A stretch of DNA of 7,770 nucleotides. It comes from Micrococcales bacterium. Its GTDB lineage: Bacteria; Actinomycetota; Actinomycetes; Actinomycetales; Dermatophilaceae. Positions within the stretch are counted from its first letter, which is position 1; every line of letters begins with the position of its first letter. The notes beneath the pieces are model-generated. The model was not told where the DNA came from and ran no database searches. It saw only the letters and a list, made by a program, of their open reading frames with translations. The translations under genes and the position numbers were made by a program. Below, one piece after another: positions 1-6,024 of the stretch. Location of the stretch: contig JAKDLQ010000108.1 of the NCBI GenBank assembly GCA_030452775.1, positions 1 to 7,770 of the forward strand, in the 5' to 3' direction.

Positions 1-1356
1 CACATCGCCGACCTCGTCGGGAACACGCCCCTCGTCAAGCTCCACTCCGTCGTCGCGGATGCCGGTGTGCAGGCCACCGTCCTGGCCAAGGTCGAGTACT
101 TCAACCCCGGGGGCTCGGTCAAGGACCGGATCGCGCTGCGGATGATCGATACGGCCGAGCGTGAGGGCCTCATCAAGCCCGGCGGCACGATCGTCGAGCC
201 GACGAGCGGCAACACCGGCGTGGGTCTGGCGCTCATCGCGCAGCGGCGCGGCTACTCGTGTGTCTTCGTCTGCCCTGACAAGGTCAGCCAGGACAAACGA
301 GACGTCCTCAAGGCCTATGGCGCGAAGGTGGTGGTGTGCCCGACGTCGGTCCCGCCGGATCACCCCGACTCCTACTACAGCGTCTCGGACCGGCTCGTCG
401 AGGAGATCGACGGAGCCTGGAAGCCGAACCAGTACTACAACCTGGAGGGGCCCAACAGCCACTATGCCTCGACCGGCCCGGAGATCTGGGCGGACACCGC
501 GGGCCGGGTCACCCACTTCATCGCCGGCGCCGGCACCGGTGGCACGATCAGCGGCACCGGACGCTACCTCAAAGAGGTGAGTGGCGGCGCCGTGCGGATC
601 ATCGCGGCCGACCCGGAGGGGTCCGTTTTCTCGGGCGGCACCGGTCGGCCGTACCTCGTCGAGGGGGTCGGGGAGGACTTCTGGCCGGGCGCCTACGACC
701 CGTCCGTCGTCGACGAGGTCATCGCCGTGACCGACGCGGACTCGTTCGAGATGACCCGGCGCCTTGCCAAGGAGGAGGGCCTGCTCGTCGGCGGGTCGTG
801 CGGGATGGCCGTCGTCGCCGCGCTGCGCGTCGCCCAGGGCTTGGCCGAGGACGCCGTCGTCGTCGTGCTGCTGCCCGACTCGGGGCGTGGCTACATGTCC
901 AAGATCTTCAACGACGAGTGGATGAGCTCCTACGGCTTCCTGTCCGATCACGGCGAGCAGACGGTCGGTGCCGTGCTGCGCACCAAGTCGGGGGAGATGC
1001 CGGCACTGGTGCACACCCATCCCAACGAGACGATCCGCGACGCGGTGCAGATCCTGCGCGAGTACGGCGTCTCGCAGATGCCGGTCGTCAAAGCCGAGCC
1101 ACCGGTCATGTCGGGAGAGGTAGCTGGGTCGGTGAGCGAGCGGGCTCTGCTCGAGGCGCTCTTCGGCGGACGAGCACATCTGGCCGACTCGGTGGGCAAG
1201 CACATGGAGCCGGGCCTGCCGCTCGTCGGCGCGGGGGAGCCGGTGCCAGCCGCCCGGGCAGCCCTCGAGGGTGTCGACGCGATCCTCGTCGTCGACGATG
1301 GCAAGCCGATCGGTGTCCTCACGCGGGCGGACCTGCTGGGGTTCCTCACCGACTGA
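1..1356 (+). CDS. cbs: Cystathionine beta-synthase, 5' end cut by window edge
   Basis: PLP enzyme condensing serine (or an activated serine) with homocysteine to cystathionine in the cytosol, the first step of transsulfuration. The frame is open from base 1, and the first visible residues (HIADLVGNTPLV) match the family's N-terminus, so only about five residues are missing. Counting from base 1, NPGGSVKDR carries the PLP-binding lysine at residue 41. TSGNTG (68-73) is the substrate loop, GAGTGGT (176-182) the phosphate loop, and GGSCG (264-268) holds the serine facing the PLP ring nitrogen. Residues about 321-389 and 395-450 form a CBS-domain (Bateman) pair, which separates this enzyme from shorter cysteine synthases (CysK/CysM). 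There is no heme-binding N-terminal extension. The sequence closely resembles mycobacterial Cbs (Rv1077) as I remember it. The first in-frame start codon in the window, GTG at 67, is internal and not the real start. A hairpin follows 20 bp after the stop. Confidence 0.96.
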   Translation, partial: HIADLVGNTPLVKLHSVVADAGVQATVLAKVEYFNPGGSVKDRIALRMIDTAEREGLIKPGGTIVEPTSGNTGVGLALIAQRRGYSCVFVCPDKVSQDKRDVLKAYGAKVVVCPTSVPPDHPDSYYSVSDRLVEEIDGAWKPNQYYNLEGPNSHYASTGPEIWADTAGRVTHFIAGAGTGGTISGTGRYLKEVSGGAVRIIAADPEGSVFSGGTGRPYLVEGVGEDFWPGAYDPSVVDEVIAVTDADSFEMTRRLAKEEGLLVGGSCGMAVVAALRVAQGLAEDAVVVVLLPDSGRGYMSKIFNDEWMSSYGFLSDHGEQTVGAVLRTKSGEMPALVHTHPNETIRDAVQILREYGVSQMPVVKAEPPVMSGEVAGSVSERALLEALFGGRAHLADSVGKHMEPGLPLVGAGEPVPAARAALEGVDAILVVDDGKPIGVLTRADLLGFLTD

Positions 1357-1376
1357 GGCTGAGCCTGGCCGGGCGC

Positions 1377-1416
1377 GTGGAAGTCTGTCCACGTCATCAC
1401 GTGGAGGAACTTCCAC
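1377..1416. terminator. Hairpin between convergent genes, probable bidirectional terminator
   Basis: The outer arms GTGGAAGT (1377-1384) and ACTTCCAC (1409-1416) are perfectly complementary. The inner arms TCCACGT (1388-1394) and ACGTGGA (1399-1405) are too, around a CATC loop. A 3x3 internal loop separates them, giving 15 Watson-Crick pairs. The hairpin lies between the stop of the plus-strand cystathionine beta-synthase and the stop of the minus-strand HhH-GPD gene, where a terminator serving both is expected. Neither side has a T-tract. That is common for actinobacterial terminators but leaves the role inferred. Confidence 0.7.
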
Positions 1417-1435
1417 ATTGATCCCCGCGGGGCGG

Positions 1436-2015
1436 CTATCGCCTGGACTGTCGCTTCGCCTCGGCCTTCTTCGCCTGCTTGGTCGCCCGGACCTTGAGGC
1501 GCGACTCATCATCGATGACGTCGGCGATGGAGCGGAAGCCAGGCAGCCCGTAGTCGCCGGCGGCCCGCTCCCAGGCAGGCGGTCGCACGTCGAACTGTTT
1601 GGCGAGCAGCGCCGTGAAGATCTGCGCCTTCTGGTCGCCGAACCCGGGGAGGCTCCCGACCCGCTGCACGAGCTCGGCGCCGGACTCGACCTGTGCCCAG
1701 ACGTTGGCCGCGTCCCCGCCCCAGTCGTCGACAACGGCCTGGCACAGCTGGCGCGCACGAGTGGCCATCGACCCCGGGAAGCGATGCAGCGCCGGCGGGG
1801 TCCGGAACATCTCCTCGAGGCGCTCCGGGCGCCACTGCGAGGATCTCCGCGGCATCGAGGGTCTCGGTGCCCATTCGTTCGGCAAGGACGTGTGGCGATG
1901 TAAAGGCCTTCTCCATCGGGATCTGCTGGTCGAGCATCATGCCGAGCAGCAGGGCGAGCGGGTCCCGCTCGAGGAGGTCGTTGGCGTCGTCGGTCGCGGC
2001 GAGATGCAGGCTCAT
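1436..2015 (-). pseudogene. HhH-GPD base-excision-repair-like protein, broken by a one-base frameshift
   Basis: Two overlapping minus-strand frames together encode one small protein of the actinobacterial HhH-GPD family (uncharacterised DNA glycosylase-like proteins of about 190 aa). The N-terminal part starts at ATG 2015 and runs MSLHLAATDD...LLGMMLDQQIP...EILAVAP. The C-terminal part, one frame over, continues ERLEEMFRTPPALHRFPG, then the helix-hairpin-helix LPGFGDQKAQIF, and ends in a Lys/Arg-rich tail at the TAG at 1436-1438. The span is 580 bp, exactly 193 codons plus one base. Removing one C from the CCC opposite 1827-1829 restores a 192-aa protein. The start is supported by GGGAGAGG (opposite 2024-2031), 8 nt upstream of the ATG. 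As written, translation would leave the family sequence after about 63 residues and end near 1509. The gene may be a true pseudogene, or the extra base may be a sequencing error; the absence of other damage favours error or very recent mutation. Substrate unknown. Confidence 0.85.
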
Positions 2016-2043
2016 GTGGGCATCCTCTCCCAACTGCTCGTGC

Positions 2044-2095
2044 TGCGATGTCAGCGTAGGACGTCAGGGTGCGATGTGAGGGCGGGATGTCAGGG
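2044..2095. repeat. Four-unit 13-bp imperfect tandem repeat
   Basis: Plus-strand units: TGCGATGTCAGCG (2044-2056), TAGGACGTCAGGG (2057-2069), TGCGATGTGAGGG (2070-2082) and CGGGATGTCAGGG (2083-2095). All keep a GAYGTSAG core. The array runs from the last codons and stop of the IMPACT/YigZ gene (stop at 2090-2092) into the short gap before the HhH-GPD gene, so it lies 29 bp upstream of that gene's ATG on the minus strand. It could be a run of protein-binding sites or simple slippage DNA; the sequence does not decide. Confidence 0.75.
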
Positions 2096-2728
2096 CGGCT
2101 GATCGACCCACGTGGGTCCCGCCATCGCCAGCTCGACCCGGCCCGAGGTGAGCCGGGCCACCGTCGTCCGGAGGGCATCGACGGCGTCGGGGGCGACTGC
2201 CGTGCGCAGGTGCACGGCTTCGGCCGACCACTGCGCGGTGACCGGGAGCCCGGCGTCGCGAATCGCGTTCTCGACCCGGGCCGCCTCCGCCGGCCCGACC
2301 ACGATGGTAAGCACCTCGCGTAGCTCGACCCGCACGAGGTGCGCAGCAGCGACGGCGCTCTGTACGGCCTCGCCATACGCACGGATCAGGCCGCCGGTGC
2401 CGAGCAGGACCCCGCCGAACCACCGTGTCACCACCGCAAGGACATTCGTCAGCTCGGCGCCGCGCAGGACGGCCAGCATCGGGGCACCTGCCGTGCCGGT
2501 GGGCTCGCCGTCGTCATTGCTGCGCCGGGTCGCGCCGTCGGGCCCAAGGATGAAGGCGGTGCAATGATGGCGTGCGTCGCGACTCGTTGATCGCACCTGC
2601 TCGATCGCGGCGCGTGCCGCGTCCTCGTCCTCGACCCGATCGAGCTCGCAGACGAAGCGAGAGCGCCTCACCTCGATCGCCGCCTGGGTGGGGCCGGCCA
2701 CCGTGAGATACGCGAGCGGCTCACTCAC
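2090..2728 (-). CDS. IMPACT/YigZ-family protein
   Basis: A 212-aa protein of the conserved UPF0029/IMPACT (YigZ) family. Eukaryotic IMPACT regulates translation through GCN1/GCN2. The bacterial members' exact role is not settled, so no enzyme activity is claimed. The signature stretch at about residues 51-125 contains RDARHHCTAF, SNDDGEPTGTAGAPML and VVTRWFGGVLLGTGGLIRAY, typical of the N-terminal domain. Residues about 138-203 fit the C-terminal DUF1949 ferredoxin-like domain. I chose GTG at 2728 because the family homology begins right after it (SEPLAYLTVAGP). The frame stays open upstream to 2992, but that extension is low-complexity and runs through the tandem repeat and hairpin of the intergenic DNA. 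No Shine-Dalgarno precedes the GTG, so a leaderless or near-leaderless message is likely. The HhH-GPD gene follows in the same direction after about 75 bp, so the two may be cotranscribed. Confidence 0.92.
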   Translation of the reverse strand: MSEPLAYLTVAGPTQAAIEVRRSRFVCELDRVEDEDAARAAIEQVRSTSRDARHHCTAFILGPDGATRRSNDDGEPTGTAGAPMLAVLRGAELTNVLAVVTRWFGGVLLGTGGLIRAYGEAVQSAVAAAHLVRVELREVLTIVVGPAEAARVENAIRDAGLPVTAQWSAEAVHLRTAVAPDAVDALRTTVARLTSGRVELAMAGPTWVDQPP

Positions 2729-2789
2729 GACGGTGCGGGGCGATAGGAGGATGCACCAGGCAACCATGACAGGTGCCGACAGGCGCAGG

Positions 2790-2843
2790 CCAGCAGGTCC
2801 AGCAGGTCCAGGAGGTCCAGGAGGTCCAGGAGGTCCAGGAGGC
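2790..2843. repeat. Six-unit 9-bp tandem repeat (minisatellite)
   Basis: Six contiguous units: CCAGCAGGT twice (2790-2807), CCAGGAGGT three times (2808-2834) and CCAGGAGGC once (2835-2843). Differences are confined to one internal base and the last base. The array lies in the divergent region between the IMPACT/YigZ gene and the alpha/beta hydrolase. On the plus strand, four units hold GGAGG, the core of a Shine-Dalgarno sequence. Because the period is a multiple of three, the array is open in most frames: Gly-Pro repeats on plus, Leu-Leu-Asp repeats on minus. These frames make spurious upstream extensions of both genes. Array length probably varies between strains. Confidence 0.9.
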
Positions 2844-2901
2844 AGGCTTCGACCGCTCGGGATTCCTCGGTGACGCACCGTGCACACGCTGAGGTGCGTG
2901 T

Positions 2902-2942
2902 CCCTCGGACAGTGCTTCCGTAGTGGAAGCACTGTCCGAGGG
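2902..2942. repeat. Perfect 18-bp inverted repeat (long hairpin)
   Basis: The left arm CCCTCGGACAGTGCTTCC (2902-2919) is exactly complementary to the right arm at 2925-2942, with a GTAGT loop. Outside it, GAGGTGCGT (2891-2899) can pair with ACGTGCCTC (2946-2954) using two wobble pairs, extending the dyad to about 64 bp. The repeat lies upstream of both divergent genes, ending 25 bp before the probable -10 box of the hydrolase promoter. Neither gene's assigned reading frame reads through it. It could be an operator, an insulator or terminator, or a dispersed palindromic element. Confidence 0.9.
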
Positions 2943-2967
2943 CAGACGTGCCTCCGGGGTTGCGGTC

Positions 2968-2973
2968 TAGGCT
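2968..2973 (+). promoter_or_regulatory. Probable -10 box of a leaderless promoter
   Basis: TAGGCT fits the actinobacterial TANNNT -10 consensus. It ends six bases before the ATG at 2980, the spacing at which transcription would begin at or next to the A of the start codon. There is no usable Shine-Dalgarno (AGG directly abuts the ATG), consistent with a leaderless message. No convincing -35 box is visible; the expected position, about 2945-2950, falls in the outer edge of the long inverted repeat. Confidence 0.6.
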
Positions 2974-2979
2974 CGCAGG

Positions 2980-3846
2980 ATGACGACGGCATCGGCTCCG
3001 CCCCTGCTCAATACGCTGTCCGTGGGCACGGCCGGCCCCCGTGTCGCCTTCCTGCACGGCCTCTTCGGGCAGGGCCGCAACTGGAGCCAGATCGCCAAGG
3101 CGGTAGCCGGTCCCGACCGGACGAAGGCCCGCTGTCTGCTCGTCGACCTGCCCGATCACGGACGGTCGCCGTGGTCGGAAGAGTTCACCTTCGAAGGCTA
3201 CGCGGAGGCCGTGGCTGCCACGCTTGCACGAGCGGCGCCCGGTGACGAGTGGGTCGTCGTCGGTCACTCGCTCGGCGGCAAGACGGCGATGCTGCTGGCC
3301 CTGCTGCATCCGCACCTCCTCCGCGGACTCGTCGTCGTCGACATCTCGCCCAAGTCCTACGGCTCGCTCCACCGCTTCGGCGGCTACATCAAGGAGATGC
3401 GTGGCCTGCCCCTCGACGAGCTCGCGACTCGGGCCGAGGCCGAGCAGCGGTTCACCGAGTCGGACCCCGACGTCAAGGCCTTCCTGCTGCAGAACCTGCG
3501 GCGGAACGGCCGTTCGTGGCGCTGGCAGGCCAACCTCGACCTCATCGAGGCCGAGGCCGCGCGGGGCGCGGCGTCGCGGATCGCGGGATGGCCGTCGGTT
3601 GCCGACGACCTGGCGCCCTACGAAGGGCCGACCCTATGGATCGCCGGCAAGGACTCTGACTACATCGAGCGCGCGGACGCCTCGGCGATGCGCTCCTACT
3701 TCCCCCGCGCGCGGCTCTTCACGATCAAGGGCGCCGGACACTGGGTGCACACGGACGCGCCAGATGTCACCGTCGCTGCGCTGCGCCGCTTCCTCACAGG
3801 AGTCGACGCCCCATCGCCCACGCCGTCAGCTCGTGCCGGGAGCTGA
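2980..3846 (+). CDS. Alpha/beta hydrolase, YbfF/ABHD11-like esterase
   Basis: A 288-aa cytosolic alpha/beta-fold serine hydrolase with no signal peptide or membrane segment. HGLFGQGRNW (26-35) supplies the oxyanion-hole HG. DLPDHGRSPW (56-65) follows strand 4. GHSLGGK (95-101) is the nucleophile elbow with Ser97. GAGHWVH (251-257) carries catalytic His254. The acid is probably Asp121 in VVDISPK, the position used by E. coli YbfF, or else Asp225/Asp227. HGLFG, GHSxGGK and GAGHWVH are characteristic of the YbfF/ABHD11 group of acyl-ester or thioester hydrolases; the natural substrate cannot be read from sequence. The domain ends at about residue 274. The last 14 residues (VDAPSPTPSARAGS) look like an appendage and are encoded antisense to the end of the response regulator, with a 53-bp convergent overlap. 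The start is supported by the leaderless -10 box and by alignment of the first strand. Confidence 0.93.
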   Translation: MTTASAPPLLNTLSVGTAGPRVAFLHGLFGQGRNWSQIAKAVAGPDRTKARCLLVDLPDHGRSPWSEEFTFEGYAEAVAATLARAAPGDEWVVVGHSLGGKTAMLLALLHPHLLRGLVVVDISPKSYGSLHRFGGYIKEMRGLPLDELATRAEAEQRFTESDPDVKAFLLQNLRRNGRSWRWQANLDLIEAEAARGAASRIAGWPSVADDLAPYEGPTLWIAGKDSDYIERADASAMRSYFPRARLFTIKGAGHWVHTDAPDVTVAALRRFLTGVDAPSPTPSARAGS

Positions 3847-4543
3847 GCTGGAGCTTGCGCAGCACGGAGCTGACATGCGTCTCGACGGTCTTGATCGAGA
3901 TGAACAGTTCCTTGGCGACCTCCTTGTACTGATAGCCGCGGGCGATGAGGCGCATCACTTCGCGCTCGCGGGCCGATAGTCGATCGAGCTCCTCATCGAT
4001 CTCCGCGACCTCCCCGGCGGCCGCGCCGAAGGCATCGAGCACGAAGCCGGCAAGCCGAGGGCTGAAGACGGCATCCCCGTCGGCTACCCGCGTGATCGCC
4101 GTGAGCAGCTCGGCGGCATTGATCGTCTTGGTGACGTAGCCGCGTGCGCCGGCTCGGATGACCGCGATGACGTCCTCGGCCGCGTCTGATACAGACAGGG
4201 CGAGGAAGCGCACAGGGGCACCAGACCCGGTCTTGACGGTCGCGCAGGCGCGAATGACATCGGCGCCGCCGCGCCCGTTCCCACCGGGGATGTGGACGTC
4301 GAGCAGGACGACATCTGGCCGGGTCTCGGTGATCACTGCCGTGGCCGACTCGACGGCGCCGGCTTCGCCGACGATCTCGAGCGCCGGGGCCGGGGGCCGG
4401 GGAGTGGAGCGGGTGCTCGTGCCATCGCGATGACTGCCGTATGCCGCCGCGCTTGCCGAGCTCGTCAGCTCGGCGCGCACGCCGGTGCGGAACATGTGGT
4501 GGTCGTCGACGAGGACGATGCGGATGGCCCGCGGCTCGGTCAT
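3794..4543 (-). CDS. NarL/LuxR-type response regulator
   Basis: A 249-aa DNA-binding response regulator, partner of the kinase just upstream. The receiver domain has the acidic pair Asp13-Asp14 (VLVDDHHMF), phospho-acceptor Asp82 (VVLLDVHIPGG), the Ser117 switch position (FLALSVSD) and Lys139 (GYVTKT). Residues about 187-249 form the LuxR-type helix-turn-helix, including LSAREREVMRLIARGYQYKE and SIKTVETHVSSVLRKL. Odd feature: between receiver helix 1 and strand 2 there is an extra stretch of about 25 residues (about 28-53), rich in Ser, Thr, Pro and Ala. It pushes the phospho-Asp from the usual position of about 55 to 82. The ATG overlaps the kinase stop by four bases (ATGA at 4540-4543), so translation is probably coupled. 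Its 3' end overlaps the convergent hydrolase. The likely target is the divergent promoter at 6025-6132, but that is inference. Confidence 0.95.
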   Translation of the reverse strand: MTEPRAIRIVLVDDHHMFRTGVRAELTSSASAAAYGSHRDGTSTRSTPRPPAPALEIVGEAGAVESATAVITETRPDVVLLDVHIPGGNGRGGADVIRACATVKTGSGAPVRFLALSVSDAAEDVIAVIRAGARGYVTKTINAAELLTAITRVADGDAVFSPRLAGFVLDAFGAAAGEVAEIDEELDRLSAREREVMRLIARGYQYKEVAKELFISIKTVETHVSSVLRKLQLSSRHELTAWAMGRRLL

Positions 4544-6024
4544 GACTGCGCTTCCTCGGATTCCTTCGGTTTGGACGGGGCGGGGTCTGGAAGGGATCGA
4601 GAGCCTGGATCGTGCTGGGGATCGGCTTCGCCCGTGGAGGTGGGATCTCGTCCTGGGCCAGAGTCATCGGGACCGGCAGGCGCCATGACCGGTTGCCGCA
4701 GCTGGATCTCGGTGCCGTCGGAACGCTTGCGGATCCGGGCCGTGCCGCCGTGCCGCTCCATCCTGCCGATGATCGACTCCCGCACCCCAGCGCGATCGCC
4801 GGGGATGTCGTCGAGGTCGAAGCCAGCTCCGTGGTCGCGGACGAAGGCCTCGACCGTGGTCGGGCCGACCTCGACATAGACGGTGATGGGCGGGTCTGCG
4901 TGACGGACCGCGTTCCAGGCCGCCTCGCGGATGGCCTTGACCAGCGCATCGAGGTGTTCGTCGATGGGGCGGTCCCCCGTGACGACCAACTGCACCGGGA
5001 CGCCATGCAGGTCCTCGACCTCGCCGAGCGCCACGGTGAGGGCTGCGCCGAGCGTTCCGGCGCGAGCGTCCTCGTCATAGAGATAGGTCCGCAGCTGTCG
5101 CTCCTGCGCACGGGCGAGGCGGGCGACCATCGCGGGGTCGTCGGACCTGCGTTGGATGAGCGCCAGGGTCTGCAGCACGGAGTCGTGCAGGTGGGCAGCG
5201 ATGTCGGCGCGCTCGGTGGCCCTGATCCGAGCCGCCTGCTCGGCGCGCAGGTTGGTCCACAAGCGCAGGATCCACGGCGCCGCGAGCACGGCTACTCCGA
5301 CGAGGGCGGCGAGGACGGCGCCGCCGACCCGCCAGAGCTGACTGAGGTCGGTGCTACCGACGAGAAGGCCGACGAGCCCCAGGCTGGTGAGTCCGAGGCC
5401 GACCACGAGCCAGATCCAGCGGACCGGGCGGCGTGCGCCGATCGGATCGGCGTCATCGAGCTGGGACCAGAAGAAGATCGTGCCGATGACGATCGCGACG
5501 ATCGGCAGGACGACTTCGGGCCGAATGCCGATGCCTGCTGTGCCGAGCCAGAGGGCTCCGGCGACGATCAGGGCGATGACACCGAAGAGCGTGAGCAGCA
5601 CCGGCTCGTTGCCGCTGCGCAGCCAGACCTTGACGGTGCGCAGGTCGAATCGTGCTTGGGCCCTCGACGAGCCGGCGGACGGCTCGGGTGCGGCGCCCAT
5701 CTGGTTGGCAGCAACCGGTTCGGCGACACCGCGCGGCATCGTCGCCCAGAGGAATGCGTAGACGGCGAAGCCTGCCCCGAACGGAATCGCTGTGACGAGG
5801 AAACCGATGCGCACGAACGCGACCGGCACGCCGAGATGCGAGGCGAGCCCGGCAGCCACACCCCCGATGACGTGCCCCTCGACATGGCGCACGAGCGGCG
5901 GGCGGGTCGTACCCGCCGCTGCTGGGGCGGACCCGGCCGCCGCGCCGACGGCGGGCGTCACAGCCGGGCTCGATGTCCTCGCGCCAGGGTCGGGAGTCGT
6001 CTGCACCCCTTCATACTCACTCAC
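4540..6024 (-). CDS. PspC-domain sensor histidine kinase
   Basis: A 494-aa membrane kinase that would phosphorylate the adjacent response regulator. Residues 1-40 are a Pro/Ala-rich cytosolic leader. Residues 44-98 are a PspC domain (HVIGGVAAGLASHLGV) containing the first membrane segment(s). More membrane spans follow at about 141-163, 167-186, 202-223 and 232-252. The dimerisation helix is of the HisKA_3 type, with phospho-accepting His280 in AHLHDSVLQTL. The HATPase part has the N box EAAWNAVRHA (Asn371), DHGAGFD (397-403) and a G-rich lid, GVRESIIGRMERHGG (413-427). About 48 residues rich in Pro, Asp, Ser and Glu follow, an unusual tail. I chose GTG at 6024 because GAGGG lies six bases upstream. 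The frame continues to a start at 6096, but that part has no family-like sequence. The architecture resembles kinases of LiaFSR-like envelope-stress systems with PspC as the sensor module. Confidence 0.93.
   Translation of the reverse strand: MSEYEGVQTTPDPGARTSSPAVTPAVGAAAGSAPAAAGTTRPPLVRHVEGHVIGGVAAGLASHLGVPVAFVRIGFLVTAIPFGAGFAVYAFLWATMPRGVAEPVAANQMGAAPEPSAGSSRAQARFDLRTVKVWLRSGNEPVLLTLFGVIALIVAGALWLGTAGIGIRPEVVLPIVAIVIGTIFFWSQLDDADPIGARRPVRWIWLVVGLGLTSLGLVGLLVGSTDLSQLWRVGGAVLAALVGVAVLAAPWILRLWTNLRAEQAARIRATERADIAAHLHDSVLQTLALIQRRSDDPAMVARLARAQERQLRTYLYDEDARAGTLGAALTVALGEVEDLHGVPVQLVVTGDRPIDEHLDALVKAIREAAWNAVRHADPPITVYVEVGPTTVEAFVRDHGAGFDLDDIPGDRAGVRESIIGRMERHGGTARIRKRSDGTEIQLRQPVMAPAGPDDSGPGRDPTSTGEADPQHDPGSRSLPDPAPSKPKESEEAQS

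Noticed and set aside
336..1421. Plus-strand 361-codon frame inside the cystathionine beta-synthase gene
   Set aside because: It is an Arg-rich shadow of the real frame, which carries all the PLP and CBS-domain motifs.
1827..1829. Programmed ribosomal frameshifting as the explanation for the broken HhH-GPD gene
   Set aside because: No stop codon lies next to the CCC and no stimulatory Shine-Dalgarno-like element or convincing downstream structure was seen. Mutation or sequencing error is simpler.
2790..2843. CRISPR array
   Set aside because: The units are 9 bp and contiguous with no spacers, and no cas genes are present.
2729..2992. N-terminal extension of the IMPACT/YigZ frame up to 2992
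   Set aside because: The extra residues come from the 9-bp repeat and palindrome and overlap the start of the divergent hydrolase. Family similarity begins at the GTG at 2728.
2725..3372. Minus-strand 215-codon frame with a Leu-Leu-Asp repeat
   Set aside because: Most of it is antisense to the hydrolase and the rest translates the minisatellite. It has no recognisable domain or supported start.
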